From Pseudomonas sp. p1(2021b) (GTDB lineage Bacteria > Pseudomonadota > Gammaproteobacteria > Pseudomonadales > Pseudomonadaceae): DNA of 64,000 nucleotides. Within the stretch, counting starts at the first letter, position 1. Every line of letters starts with the position of its first letter. The translations under genes and the position numbers were made by a program. Under the pieces are notes generated by a model, which was not told the DNA's origin, did no database searches, and saw only the letters and a list, made by a program, of their open reading frames with translations. The stretch is from assembly GCF_020151015.1 (NCBI RefSeq), contig NZ_CP083746.1, positions 3,439,001-3,503,000 of the forward strand, given 5' to 3'. Positions 52,214 to 61,247 of the stretch are shown here, piece by piece.

Positions 52214-53354
52214 AGTTATCCCGCCGCAGATCGGGCGGAATCGGCAGGTCAGGCTTGAGCGGCTCCGGCGCCTTGCCCTTGCCCGCCCGGTACTGGCGAA
52301 TCTGGAACACGTAGGCCAGCACCTGCGCCACCGCCAGGTACAACCCCGCCGGGATCTCCTGCTCGAGTTCCGTCGAGTAGTAGATCGCCCGCGCCAAGGC
52401 CGGCGACTCGAGAATCTGCACCTTGTGCTCGACCCCGATCTCACGGATCTTCAAGGCGATGAAGTCGGTCCCCTTGGCCAGCAACAATGGCGCCGCCCCA
52501 CCCTTCTCCGGGTCGTACTTGAGCGCTACGGCATAGTGCGTGGGGTTGGTGATGATCACATCGGCCTCCGGCACCGCCGCCATCATCCGCCGCTGCGACA
52601 CTTCCCGCTGCAACTGGCGGATGCGCTGCTTGACCTCAGGCTTGCCCTCCGAGTCCTTGTACTCGTCACGCACTTCTTGCTTGGTCATCTTCAGCTTCTT
52701 GTGGGTCTGCCACAGCTGGAACGGCACATCCACCGCTGCGATCAACAGCAGCCCCGCCGCCATCCACAATGCACTCCAGCCCACCACCTGGGCACTGTGG
52801 ATGATCGCCTGTTCCATCGGCTCCTTGGCGATCGCCAGCAACGCCTGGCGATCGTTGGCCAGCACCAGCAATGCCACCACGAGGATCACGAAGAACTTGG
52901 CCAGGGCCTTGAGCAGCTCGGTCAGCGAGTTCATCGAGAACATGCGCTTGATCCCCGAAAGCGGGTTCATGCGGCTGAACTTCGGCTGCAACAGGGTCCC
53001 GGAGAACAGGAACCCGCCCAGGGCAACCGGCGCGATGAGGGCGATCACGAACAACAGGATCAGGACCGGCTGAACGGCCCAGATCGCCATCTTGCCCGAG
53101 GTGAGCAGGAACACGCCCATGGCGCTTTCATCCACCAGCACTTCGCGGGGCAGGCTGAAGTTCAGGCGCATCAGGTCCAGCAGTGTCTCCCCCAGGTAGC
53201 CGCCGAACGCCAACAGCCCGCCGGCGCCGCCCAGGGTCACCGCCACGGTGTTGAGCTCCTTGGAGCGGGCGATCTCGCCTTTCTCGCGCGCATCGCGCTT
53301 GCGCTTGTCCGTGGGTTCTTCTGTCTTGTCCTGACCGCTTTCGCTCTCTGCCAT
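52212..53354 (-). CDS. flhB: Flagellar export switch protein FlhB
   Basis: A 380-residue export-gate protein. Four membrane helices follow an N-terminal charged start (TEEPTDKRKRDAREKGEIARS). The cytoplasmic domain has the autocleavage site NPTH (270-273) followed by YAVALKYDPEKGGAAPLLLA and IREIGVEHKVQILESPALAR. Cleavage switches export from hook to filament proteins in response to FliK. The C-terminal tail is proline-rich. It follows fliR by 2 bp. A truncated homologue lies at 37.5 kb. Confidence 0.96.
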   Translation of the reverse strand: MAESESGQDKTEEPTDKRKRDAREKGEIARSKELNTVAVTLGGAGGLLAFGGYLGETLLDLMRLNFSLPREVLVDESAMGVFLLTSGKMAIWAVQPVLILLFVIALIAPVALGGFLFSGTLLQPKFSRMNPLSGIKRMFSMNSLTELLKALAKFFVILVVALLVLANDRQALLAIAKEPMEQAIIHSAQVVGWSALWMAAGLLLIAAVDVPFQLWQTHKKLKMTKQEVRDEYKDSEGKPEVKQRIRQLQREVSQRRMMAAVPEADVIITNPTHYAVALKYDPEKGGAAPLLLAKGTDFIALKIREIGVEHKVQILESPALARAIYYSTELEQEIPAGLYLAVAQVLAYVFQIRQYRAGKGKAPEPLKPDLPIPPDLRRDN

Positions 53355-53356
53355 GT

Positions 53357-54133
53357 TCAGCGCGCCCGTGCCAGTTCACGCAGCCATTGCAGCGCTTCGC
53401 TGGCCAATGCCTGGTAATGGGAAAGGACATCGGCGAGGCCGACCCAGAAGATGCCCATGCCCAGCACCAGGGTCAGCGGGAAGCCGATGGAGAAGATGTT
53501 CAGTTGCGGCGCCGCCCGGGTCATCACGCCGAAGGCGATGTTGACCACCAGCAGCGCGGTGATCGCTGGCAGGATCAGCAACAGCCCGGCGCCGAATACC
53601 CAGCCCAGGCGCCCGGCCATTTCCCAGAAGTGATTGACCACCAGGGCGTTGCCCACTGGCAGGGTGGTGAAGCTTTCGGTCAGCACCTCGAACACCACCA
53701 GGTGGCCATTCATCACCAGGAACAGGATGCTCACCAGCATGGTCATGAACTGGCTGATCACCGCCACGTTGACGCCGTTGGCCGGGTCGACCATGGACGC
53801 GAAGGCCATGCCCATCTGCACCGCGACGATCTGCCCGGCCACCACGAAGGCCTGGAACAGCAACTGCAGCGCAAAGCCGAATAACGCACCGACGATGATC
53901 TGCTCCCCACACAGCAGCACGCCACGCAGGCTCAGCGGGTCGATCTCGGGCAACGGCGGCAGGCCTGGGACGATCACCACCGTGATCGCCAGGGCCACGT
54001 ACAGGCGAATGCGCATCGGCAGCATGCGCGTGCCGAAGATCGGCATGGTCATCAACACCGCGGCCACCCTGAACAGCGGCAGGATGAAGGTGGCGACCCA
54101 GGTGCCGATCTGCGTGTCGGTCAGCTCCAGCAT
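53357..54133 (-). CDS. fliR: Flagellar export protein FliR
   Basis: A 258-residue export-gate membrane protein with about six helices. Conserved stretches are FRVAAVLMTMPIFG, GEQIIVGALFGFALQLLFQA and GQIVAVQMGMAFASMVDPAN. It builds the FliPQR pore through which rod, hook and filament proteins pass. It sits 2 bp before flhB and 7 bp after fliQ. Confidence 0.95.
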   Translation of the reverse strand: MLELTDTQIGTWVATFILPLFRVAAVLMTMPIFGTRMLPMRIRLYVALAITVVIVPGLPPLPEIDPLSLRGVLLCGEQIIVGALFGFALQLLFQAFVVAGQIVAVQMGMAFASMVDPANGVNVAVISQFMTMLVSILFLVMNGHLVVFEVLTESFTTLPVGNALVVNHFWEMAGRLGWVFGAGLLLILPAITALLVVNIAFGVMTRAAPQLNIFSIGFPLTLVLGMGIFWVGLADVLSHYQALASEALQWLRELARAR

Positions 54134-54140
54134 GGGGGCC

Positions 54141-54410
54141 TCAACCGATCAGCTGCGGGATGCTGGTGTACAGGCCAATGAAGTACTCCATGAACTTCTG
54201 CACCAGCCAGGGCCCGACGACGATCAGCGTCACCAGCATCACCAGCAGGCGCGGCAGAAAGCTCAGGGTCTGTTCGTTGATCTGCGTGGCGGCCTGGAAC
54301 ATCGCCACCACCAGGCCGACCAACAGGCTTGGCACCACCAGTACCGCGACCATCAGAGTGGTCAGCCAGAGGGCATCGCGAAACAGGTCTACGGCCACTT
54401 CAGGTGTCAT
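54141..54410 (-). CDS. fliQ: Flagellar export protein FliQ
   Basis: An 89-residue protein with two membrane helices (residues about 16-38 and 55-75). The sequence MTPEVAVDLFRDALWLTTLM and the segment QAATQINEQTLSFLPRLL are typical of FliQ. It is the four-copy component of the FliPQR pore. It lies between fliP and fliR with short gaps. Confidence 0.95.
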   Translation of the reverse strand: MTPEVAVDLFRDALWLTTLMVAVLVVPSLLVGLVVAMFQAATQINEQTLSFLPRLLVMLVTLIVVGPWLVQKFMEYFIGLYTSIPQLIG

Positions 54411-54431
54411 GCAAGGCTCTCCTTGGCGGCG

Positions 54432-55199
54432 TCACACGCCACCGAAACTGCCGGCCAGGGTGCCCATGATCAGCGCCCAGCCATCGACCAGCACGAACAG
54501 CATGATCTTGAACGGCAACGAGATGATCAGCGGCGACAGCATCATCATGCCCATGGCCATCAGTACGCTGGCCACCACCATGTCGATGATCAGGAACGGG
54601 ATGAAGATCATGAAGCCGATCTGGAATGCGGTCTTGAGCTCCGAGGTGACGAACGCCGGCACCAGGATGGTCAGCGGCGCCTGGTCGGGACTGGCGATGT
54701 CGGTGCGCTTGGACAGGCGCACGAACAGGTCCAGGTCGCTCTGCCGGGTCTGCGCCAGCATGAAGTCCTTCAACGGCCCCTGGGCCTTGTCGATCGCCTG
54801 CTGGGCCGTCAGCTGTTCGTTCAGGTAGGGCTGCAGGGCATCCTGGTTCACCCGGTCGAACACCGGCGCCATGATGAACAGCGTCAGGAACAACGCCATG
54901 CCGGTGAGCACCTGGTTCGAAGGCGTCTGCTGCAGGCCCAACGCCTGGCGCAGGATGGAGAAGACGATGATGATGCGGGTGAAGCTGGTCATCAGGATGA
55001 CGAACGCCGGGATGAAGCTCAGCGCCGTCATGATCAGCAGGATCTGCAGGCTGACCGAATATTCCTGCTGCCCGTCCGGCCCGCTGGAGAGGGTAATGGC
55101 CGGTACCGACAACGGGTCGGCGGCCACCGCCAAAGGCGCAGCCAGCAGCAGCGCGAGCGGCAACAAGGTGCTCAACAGGATGCGCAGGGCGCCACTCAT
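54432..55199 (-). CDS. fliP: Flagellar export protein FliP
   Basis: A 255-residue pore protein. A cleavable signal peptide ([16 protein letters not shown]) is followed by four helices, with conserved [40 protein letters not shown] and [23 protein letters not shown] 55199 overlaps the fliO stop; a GTG just before it is an alternative start. It forms the FliPQR channel. Confidence 0.95.
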   Translation of the reverse strand: MSGALRILLSTLLPLALLLAAPLAVAADPLSVPAITLSSGPDGQQEYSVSLQILLIMTALSFIPAFVILMTSFTRIIIVFSILRQALGLQQTPSNQVLTGMALFLTLFIMAPVFDRVNQDALQPYLNEQLTAQQAIDKAQGPLKDFMLAQTRQSDLDLFVRLSKRTDIASPDQAPLTILVPAFVTSELKTAFQIGFMIFIPFLIIDMVVASVLMAMGMMMLSPLIISLPFKIMLFVLVDGWALIMGTLAGSFGGV

Positions 55200-55645
55200 C
55201 ACGTCTTGTCCTTCTGGTCCTTGCCCATCAGCTCGAGCAACCGCTGGGCGAACTCCGGCGTGGCCGGGCGGGCGCCGGCGGGCACCTCCACAGGCTCTGC
55301 CAGCACATGCAACGCCTCGATGCTGCCGGGGGTATGGCCGATGAGGATCTGCTCCTTGCCCACCTGCACCAACAGCAGGCGGTCACGCGGGCCGATGGCG
55401 CGGCTGCCGACGATCTCGATGACCTGGGTGCCGCGGGGCGCTGCGCCCTGCATGCGGCGCAGCAGCCAGGCGAGGAAGAAGATCAGGCCGACCACCAGCA
55501 ACAGGCCGAAGACCATCTGCGCCAGCTGCCCTCCCAGGCTGCCGGGGCTGGCCGGCGTCGGCGCGCCCGCCTGGGCCGCCGCGATCACCGCCTCGCTGGC
55601 CAGCAACGTACCGAGGGCCGTCAGGCCCCGCATCGCGCCCTTCAC
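55199..55645 (-). CDS. fliO: Flagellar assembly protein FliO
   Basis: A 148-residue small membrane protein that assists FliP assembly. A signal-like N-terminus precedes one membrane helix ([22 protein letters not shown]) and a cytoplasmic domain with [20 protein letters not shown] and [13 protein letters not shown]. It starts with GTG 55645 directly after the fliN stop; an ATG four codons later is possible. It overlaps fliP by one base. Confidence 0.92.
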   Translation of the reverse strand: MKGAMRGLTALGTLLASEAVIAAAQAGAPTPASPGSLGGQLAQMVFGLLLVVGLIFFLAWLLRRMQGAAPRGTQVIEIVGSRAIGPRDRLLLVQVGKEQILIGHTPGSIEALHVLAEPVEVPAGARPATPEFAQRLLELMGKDQKDKT

Positions 55646-56110
55646 TCAGCGCAGCTTCTTGATGCGTTCGCTGGGGCTGATCACGTCGGTCAGGCGGATG
55701 CCGAACTTCTCGTTGACCACCACCACTTCGCCATGGGCGATCAGGGTGCCGTTGACCAGTACGTCCAGCGGCTCGCCGGCCAGGCGGTCGAGTTCGATCA
55801 CCGACCCCTGGTTGAGCTGCAGCAGGTTGCGGATGCTGATCTCGGTGCTGCCCACTTCCATGGAGATGTTCACCGGGATATCCAGGATCACGTCCAGGTT
55901 CGGCCCTTCGAGGCTGACGTTGTCGCTGGGCCGCGGGGAGCTGGCGAATTCTTCCATGGGCAGGCGACCCGCGCCCGGCTTGCCGCTGTCGGCCGCCAGC
56001 AGCGCGTCGATGTCGGCCTGGCCGGCGTTGCCGGTTTCCTGCAGGGCAGCCGCCCACTCATCGGCCAGGGCCTGTTCCTCCGGGGAGGTGATCTCGTTTT
56101 CGTTAGCCAT
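55646..56110 (-). CDS. fliN: Flagellar motor switch protein FliN
   Basis: A 154-residue C-ring protein. An acidic N-terminal region of about 70 residues precedes the SpoA domain: LDVILDIPVNISMEVGSTEI, QLNQGSVIELDRLAGEPLDV and VNEKFGIRLTDVISPSERI. ATG 56110 follows GAGGAC; an ATG six codons upstream was rejected. It forms the switch complex with FliM and FliG. Confidence 0.95.
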   Translation of the reverse strand: MANENEITSPEEQALADEWAAALQETGNAGQADIDALLAADSGKPGAGRLPMEEFASSPRPSDNVSLEGPNLDVILDIPVNISMEVGSTEISIRNLLQLNQGSVIELDRLAGEPLDVLVNGTLIAHGEVVVVNEKFGIRLTDVISPSERIKKLR

Positions 56111-56157
56111 GATGTCCTCGACAGGCATTCAATTCGGAAATAGCGACCGGCACGCCG

Positions 56158-57126
56158 TCAGCGGCGTTCGATCGGGTCGATGATCTGCAGCGACAAGGTG
56201 CCCTTGTGCGAGCCCAGGCGCGCCTTGAACGACGGCACGCCGTTGGCCCGCAGCACTAGGTGCTCGGGCAGCTCGACCGGGATCACATCGCCCGGCTGCA
56301 TGTGCAGGATGTCGCGCAGCTTCAGCTGGCGACGGGCCACGGTGGCTGACAGTGGCACGCTGACGTCCAGCACGTCCTCGCGCAGGGCCTTGACCCAGCG
56401 TTCGTCCTGGTCGTCCAGGTCGGACTGGAAGCCCGCATCGAGCATCTCGCGCACCGGTTCGATCATCGAGTACGGCATGGTCACGTGCAGGTCGCCGCCA
56501 CCGCCGTCCAGCTCGATGTGGAACGTCGACACCACCACCGCCTCGCTGGGGCCGACGATGTTGGCCATGGCCGGGTTGACCTCGGAGTTCATGTACTCGA
56601 AGTTGACCGGCATGATCGCCTGCCAGGCTTCCTTGAGGTCGACGAAGCACTGGTCCAGGACCATGCGTACCACGCGCAGCTCGGTCGGGGTGAACTCACG
56701 TCCCTCGATCTTGGCGTGACGCCCGTCGCCGCCGAAGAAATTGTCCACCAGCTTGAACACCAGCTTGGCGTCGAGGATGAACAGCGCGGTACCCCGCAGC
56801 GGCTTGATCTTGACCAGGTTCAGACTGGTCGGGACATACAGCGAATGCACGTATTCGCCAAACTTCATCACCTGCACGCCACCGACCGCCACGTCAGCGG
56901 AACGACGCAGCAGGTTGAACATGCTGATGCGGGTGTAGCGGGCGAAGCGCTCGTTGATCATTTCCAGGGTCGGCATGCGTCCGCGGACGATCCGGTCCTG
57001 GCTGGTCAGGTCATAGCTCTTGACGCCGCCGGGTTCGCTGGCGCTTTCGGTTTGTACCAGCCCATCGTCGACGCCATGCAAGAGGGCGTCGATTTCATCC
57101 TGGGACAGCAGGTCCTGCACGGCCAT
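56158..57126 (-). CDS. fliM: Flagellar motor switch protein FliM
   Basis: A 322-residue C-ring protein. The N-terminal CheY-P-binding motif is LLSQDEIDALLHGV (residues 6-19). The middle CheC-like domain contains GGDGRHAKIEGREFTPTELR and the C-terminal SpoA domain ends DPIERR. It links phosphorylated CheY to the change of rotation. It is separated by 9 bp from fliL upstream and 47 bp from fliN downstream. Confidence 0.96.
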   Translation of the reverse strand: MAVQDLLSQDEIDALLHGVDDGLVQTESASEPGGVKSYDLTSQDRIVRGRMPTLEMINERFARYTRISMFNLLRRSADVAVGGVQVMKFGEYVHSLYVPTSLNLVKIKPLRGTALFILDAKLVFKLVDNFFGGDGRHAKIEGREFTPTELRVVRMVLDQCFVDLKEAWQAIMPVNFEYMNSEVNPAMANIVGPSEAVVVSTFHIELDGGGGDLHVTMPYSMIEPVREMLDAGFQSDLDDQDERWVKALREDVLDVSVPLSATVARRQLKLRDILHMQPGDVIPVELPEHLVLRANGVPSFKARLGSHKGTLSLQIIDPIERR

Positions 57127-57135
57127 CTGGGGCTC

Positions 57136-57633
57136 CTACTGCAATACGAAATTGGTGAACAGCAACTGGTCGATGACCGGCTTGCCGACTTCCTTCTGCG
57201 CCACTTCCTGGACCACCGCGGTAGCCTTCTGGCGCAGCATCTCCTGGCCCACCGAACTGGCAGCCAGGGTGTCGAAGCCTTGACCGGAGAACATCATCAC
57301 CAGGTTGTTGCGAATGACCGGCATGTGCACTTTGAGCGCATCCAGGTCGGCCTGGTTGCGGCCTTGCAGGGTGATGCTCACCTGCATGTAGCGCTGGCGC
57401 CCGTTCTGGTTAAAATTGACCACGAAGGCCGGGGCCAGGGGTTCGTAGATCGCCGCGGGCTTGGCGTTGGCCTGGGCAGGGTCGGCCGCCGGGGCCGACT
57501 CGCTCTTGTGCATGACGAACCAGGTGGCGCCCACGGAGAGACCGACCGCCAGGAGCAGGGCCAGCACCAACAGCAGGATCAGCTTGAGTTTGCCTTTTGT
57601 GGCGGGGTCTTTGACTGCTTCGCTTTTCGCCAT
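57136..57633 (-). CDS. fliL: Flagellar basal-body-associated protein FliL
   Basis: A 165-residue protein with one membrane helix (LKLILLLVLALLLAVGLSVG) and a periplasmic stomatin-like domain (FVVNFNQNGRQRYMQVSITL, and IDQLLFTNFVLQ at the end). It rings the stator units and supports torque. It is the first gene of the fliLMNOPQR-flhB unit, with an RpoN-like promoter 50-65 bp upstream. Confidence 0.95.
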   Translation of the reverse strand: MAKSEAVKDPATKGKLKLILLLVLALLLAVGLSVGATWFVMHKSESAPAADPAQANAKPAAIYEPLAPAFVVNFNQNGRQRYMQVSITLQGRNQADLDALKVHMPVIRNNLVMMFSGQGFDTLAASSVGQEMLRQKATAVVQEVAQKEVGKPVIDQLLFTNFVLQ

Positions 57634-57682
57634 GCCAATAATCCGTCGTCCATCGGGGTTTCAAGGGAGGATGACGGGGTTG

Positions 57683-57698
57683 AGCAAGTGTTATGCCA
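57683..57698 (-). promoter_or_regulatory. RpoN (-24/-12) promoter candidate for fliL
   Basis: The minus strand reads TGGCATAACACTTGCT. It has correct GG-N10-GC spacing, TGGCA at -24 and TTGCT at -12, about 50 bp before the fliL start. Confidence 0.62.
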
Positions 57699-57724
57699 GA
57701 TTCGAGCGATGAGCTGCCTGGGCC

Positions 57725-57800
57725 GACGCAATCGCGGGACAAGCCCGCTCCCACAGGCGCTTAAAATCCTGTGGGAGCGGGCTTGTCCCGCGATTGCGTC
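57725..57800. repeat. Perfect inverted REP doublet between fliK and fliL
   Basis: 33-base perfect arms (starting GACGCAATCGCGGGACAAGC) surround a 10-base spacer. It ends 11 bp before the fliK stop codon and would separate fliK transcription from the RpoN-driven fliL operon. Confidence 0.9.
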
Positions 57801-57810
57801 AACCGGTATG

Positions 57811-59070
57811 TCAGGCGTAGTAGTCCACCGCACTGTCGCCGATGACCACCTGCGGCTCGATCGGCCGTGACGCCTCGGCCACTTCACCCTCCTCGCCGCC
57901 CCCGGCCATGGCACGCCGCGCCGCGACGCCCGAGAGGTTCGAACCGTCCTGCTGCCCCGGCTGTTGCTGCTGCCCACGGGACTGGTCGGCGACATTCACG
58001 TCCGGCTGCGCCAGGCCTTGCTGGGCGAACAGTTCGCGCAGGCGATGCACCTGGCTGTCCAGCGCGTCGCGCACACCGGCATGGCCGCTGATGAAGGTGA
58101 CCTGGGTGGATTGGTCCGTCGCCACATTGACGCGGATGTCCAGGCGGCCGAGCTCGGCGGGTTCGAGCTGGATATCGGCGGATTTCAGGTTCTGGCTGGA
58201 CAGGTACATCACCCGGTTCACCAGCCCTTCGGCCCAAGCGTTCTGGTTCATCGGCAACGGCTGGTGCAGCGGGCTGGCGGGCACGGCGCTGGCGGTTTTC
58301 GGCGTGGCGGCCTGGGTCAGGCTGGCCAAGCGGTCGGTGAAGTCGTCGACGCGGGTGTCGCTGCCGGCGCCCTTGATGTCCTTCAGGCCCTCTTCGAGCA
58401 GTTCGCCGAACGCCTTGTCACCCGGCTGCGACTGGCCACGCTCGGCGTCCACCGGGTCGACCAGGTTCGCCAAGGTATTGACGGAGGCTTGGCCATCCTC
58501 GGCCTGGGCGACATCGCCTGGGGAGGCGGCATGGGTGGACGTCGTACCCTTGGCCTGGGCGCTGTGCTCCAAGGCCAGGCGCAAGGTCGGCAGGTTGGCC
58601 AACGGGTCAGCCTCGGGATCGAACGGCTCGGCGCTCGCTTCTTCTTCGGGCAAAGGCTCGGCCGGTGACTGGACAGCCGCCTGCAACACAGGCGCCACCG
58701 CTTCGGCCTGGGCCTGGATCAATTGCGCACCGGGTTGCGCGTCGGTGACCTGGCCGGCCACCAGGTTGGCATCGAGGGGGCTGCTATCGCCAGCGCCTTG
58801 CGTCTGTTCGGAAGCTGGCAAGGTATTGCCGACGTCGGCAACCGGTTGCGCATCCTTCGGCTGCTCCTTGCCGCCGGCGGCGTCGTCGCGCGTGTCCTTC
58901 GGCTTGGCCTGGGCCGCCTTGTCATCGCCCCCTTGGCGCGCCATCACCTGGCCGAAGCCATCCCCCGCCTGATTGCCCGCCGATTGCGGCTTGTCGGCCG
59001 TCGCGGCACTGGCACGTGACGGCTTGGCCAGGGCATTGGCTTGCAACAGTGGGTTGGGTGCGACAGGCAT
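57811..59070 (-). CDS. fliK: Flagellar hook-length control protein FliK
   Basis: A 419-residue molecular ruler. A long, low-complexity N-terminal part is rich in Ala, Gln, Asp and Pro. The C-terminal Flg_hook domain at about 270-360 has WAEGLVNRVMYLSSQNLKSA, IQLEPAELGRLDIRVNV and VRDALDSQVHRLRELFAQQG. It switches FlhB specificity when the hook is complete. ATG 59070 was chosen (GGAGA upstream); the longer frame would start inside the promoter region. An RpoN promoter candidate lies about 50 bp upstream. Confidence 0.94.
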   Translation of the reverse strand: MPVAPNPLLQANALAKPSRASAATADKPQSAGNQAGDGFGQVMARQGGDDKAAQAKPKDTRDDAAGGKEQPKDAQPVADVGNTLPASEQTQGAGDSSPLDANLVAGQVTDAQPGAQLIQAQAEAVAPVLQAAVQSPAEPLPEEEASAEPFDPEADPLANLPTLRLALEHSAQAKGTTSTHAASPGDVAQAEDGQASVNTLANLVDPVDAERGQSQPGDKAFGELLEEGLKDIKGAGSDTRVDDFTDRLASLTQAATPKTASAVPASPLHQPLPMNQNAWAEGLVNRVMYLSSQNLKSADIQLEPAELGRLDIRVNVATDQSTQVTFISGHAGVRDALDSQVHRLRELFAQQGLAQPDVNVADQSRGQQQQPGQQDGSNLSGVAARRAMAGGGEEGEVAEASRPIEPQVVIGDSAVDYYA

Positions 59071-59117
59071 TGAAAGGTCTCCGCGCCGGAAATCGTGAAA
59101 TCGTCCAGGCAAAGACA

Positions 59118-59133
59118 GGCAAAACTCGCGCCA
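59118..59133 (-). promoter_or_regulatory. RpoN (-24/-12) promoter candidate for fliK
   Basis: The minus strand reads TGGCGCGAGTTTTGCC, differing at one core position from TGGCACG-N4-TTGC and with exact spacing. It lies 48 bp before the fliK start, in the gap after the Hpt gene. Confidence 0.7.
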
Positions 59134-59140
59134 GGTTTGC

Positions 59141-59488
59141 TCAGCCGGCGGAAATACGTTGTCGCTCACTGCGATAGAAACGCTGCACCTCCAGGTATTC
59201 CTGGTCGATGCGGTTGATCAGGTCCTCGATTCCGTACAAAGGTCGCTGCCGCACCCGCTCCTCGAGCTGGCGGCACAACTCGGCGAGCCCGACAGCCCCC
59301 ATGTTGCTGCTGCTACCTTTGAAGCTGTGTGCGGCCTGGCCCAGCTCCTCGGTGCTCTTGGCCCCATGCAGCTGGTTCAGGCGCCGCTCGGAGTCTTCGA
59401 GGAAGGTTTCCAGCAATTGCAGGTAACCATCCTCCATGACCTCTTGAAGATCCGCGAGGATCTTCTGGTCGATATGCATGTCAGTCAC
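59141..59488 (-). CDS. hptB: Histidine phosphotransfer protein, HptB-like
   Basis: A 115-residue Hpt domain with the phospho-accepting His54 in AAHSFKGSSSNMGA. The rest is helical, ending in YLEVQRFYRSERQRISAG. In P. aeruginosa HptB receives phosphate from hybrid kinases and passes it to HsbR. The adjacent genes here encode HsbR-like and HsbA-like proteins, supporting the assignment. GTG 59488 with GGGAG 7 bases upstream is preferred to the ATG three codons later. Confidence 0.88.
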   Translation of the reverse strand: MTDMHIDQKILADLQEVMEDGYLQLLETFLEDSERRLNQLHGAKSTEELGQAAHSFKGSSSNMGAVGLAELCRQLEERVRQRPLYGIEDLINRIDQEYLEVQRFYRSERQRISAG

Positions 59489-59548
59489 TTGTTCACTCCC
59501 TTGATCAAGCTCGATCGTACCTGCCTGGGCAGGGCCCGCGCCGAACAC

Positions 59549-61240
59549 CTACCAGCAGAATACCACTCGTGCGCAACGGCCGCCCTCCAGCCATTCGGCG
59601 CCCTGGCAGAGGCTGCGGACCAATTGTACGCCCCGCCCGCTCAACCCATGTTCCGCCGGCTGGCGGGACAACACCCGTGCCACGTCGAAACCTGCGCCAC
59701 TGTCGCGTACTGCTACTGTCAGACGGCCGCCTGCAGGCAAGGGTTCAACTTCCAGGTCGATGCGTACGAAGCCGTCCAGCGCTTGCCCCAGGCGCAGGTT
59801 GCGCTGGCGGTAGTACTCGGCGAACCCCTGGGCATCGTGCTTGAGCCGTGAATCCAGGCCCAGTACCCCATGTTCGAGCGCATTGGTATACAGCTCGCTG
59901 AGGACGGTATGCAAGAGCCCGCTGCTGGGTCGCAGGCCTTGGATTTCCTGCAACAGCTGTACTAGGTATGGCACGGGATTGAAACGTTTCAAGCTCTCGG
60001 CCTGCAGCTCGAAATGCAGCGACCAGTTCAAGGGGCTGCCATGGCCATTGTCAGCGTAGCCCGCCGGCACCGGCACCTGCCGTTGCGGCTCGATCATGGC
60101 GATGTCGCACAGGCTGATATCGTCTCGCCGGCGCCCACCGAAACGCTCCAGGGCGCCCATGACATCGTCGAGCAAGCTCGCACGGTCATGATTACCCGCC
60201 AGAACCGCCTGCAAGCGCGATACACCGAACAACCGGTCCTGATCGTCACAGGTGTCGACCACGCCGTCAGACAGCAACAACAGCCGCTCGCCGACTGCCA
60301 ACGGCAACACCTCGGTACTGTCGTCGAACCGCTCCGGCGCCAGGATACCCAGCGGCAGATGGCGGGAAACCAGCGAGGCCAACACCTCACCGGTGGCCGC
60401 CAGGTGATAGGCGTCCGGCATGCCGCCGCTCCACACCTCCACCCTGCCGCGCTCGAAGCTCAGGTTGAGCATCACTGCGCAGCAGAACATGTCCACTGGC
60501 AGGATGCTCTTGAGCTTGGCGTTCATCTCGCGCAGCGTGTGCGCCACACCATAGCCCTTGGCACTCATGCCATAGAACACTTCAGCCAATGGCATCGCGC
60601 CGATCGCCGCAGGAAGGCCATGGCCGGTGAAATCGCCGAGCAGCACCTGCATATCACCGCAAGGGGTATAGGCAGCCAGCAGCAGGTCGCCGTTGAACAA
60701 GGCGTAGGGCGATTGTCGGTAACGGATGTTGGGCGCATGCAGGCAACCGGAGTGCGCCACCTTGTCGAACACAGCCTTGGCCACGCGCTGTTCGTTGAGC
60801 AGGTGATGGTGATGCCGGGTGATCTGGTCGCGTTGCTCCAGTACCGTGGCATGCAGGCGACGCAAGCGGTCCATGGCGCGGATCTTGGCGCCCAGGATCA
60901 CGGCGCTGTAGGGCTTGGCCATGAAATCGTCGCCGCCGGCCTCCAGGCAGCGCACCAGGGCGTCTTCTTCGTTCAACGAGGTCAGGAAGATGATCGGCAC
61001 GAAGGCCTCGCCGGCCAGCGCCTTGATCCGCCGCGCCGCTTCGAAGCCGTCCATGACCGGCATCAGCGCGTCGAGCAACACCAGGTGGGGGCGCTGTTCG
61101 GCGAACATCGCCACGGCCTGCTCGCCGTTCTGCGCGGTGAAGACTTCATGCCCCTGACGCCGGACGATCTGCGCCAGCAATAGCCGGTCCGCCGCGCCAT
61201 CCTCGGCAACCAGCACGCTCAGCGCCCGTTCGGCCGGCAT
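59549..61240 (-). CDS. hsbR: Response regulator with PP2C phosphatase and HATPase domains (HsbR-like)
   Basis: A 563-residue, three-domain protein. The receiver domain is residues 7-125 with Asp57 in LVLLDALMPVMDG. The SpoIIE/PP2C phosphatase domain is about residues 180-390, with acidic motifs in LLGDFTGHGLPAAI and LLLLSDGVVDTCDD. The C-terminal HATPase/anti-sigma-like kinase domain has ELYTNALEHGVLGL and VRDSGAGFD, then GRGVQLVRSLC. In P. aeruginosa HsbR phosphorylates or dephosphorylates HsbA to control FlgM, swarming and biofilm. It lies between the hptB-like and hsbA-like genes. Confidence 0.9.
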   Translation of the reverse strand: MPAERALSVLVAEDGAADRLLLAQIVRRQGHEVFTAQNGEQAVAMFAEQRPHLVLLDALMPVMDGFEAARRIKALAGEAFVPIIFLTSLNEEDALVRCLEAGGDDFMAKPYSAVILGAKIRAMDRLRRLHATVLEQRDQITRHHHHLLNEQRVAKAVFDKVAHSGCLHAPNIRYRQSPYALFNGDLLLAAYTPCGDMQVLLGDFTGHGLPAAIGAMPLAEVFYGMSAKGYGVAHTLREMNAKLKSILPVDMFCCAVMLNLSFERGRVEVWSGGMPDAYHLAATGEVLASLVSRHLPLGILAPERFDDSTEVLPLAVGERLLLLSDGVVDTCDDQDRLFGVSRLQAVLAGNHDRASLLDDVMGALERFGGRRRDDISLCDIAMIEPQRQVPVPAGYADNGHGSPLNWSLHFELQAESLKRFNPVPYLVQLLQEIQGLRPSSGLLHTVLSELYTNALEHGVLGLDSRLKHDAQGFAEYYRQRNLRLGQALDGFVRIDLEVEPLPAGGRLTVAVRDSGAGFDVARVLSRQPAEHGLSGRGVQLVRSLCQGAEWLEGGRCARVVFCW

Positions 61241-61247
61241 GATGGGC

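Noticed and set aside
53634..56183. 849-residue plus-strand open frame
   Set aside because: Antisense to fliR, fliQ, fliP, fliO and fliN, all of which are clear. No domain features.
7751..57800. Repeated GCGGGACAAGCCCGCTCC units as a possible CRISPR array
   Set aside because: The repeats are scattered singly or as inverted pairs across many spacers, with no regular spacing and no cas genes. They are REP elements.
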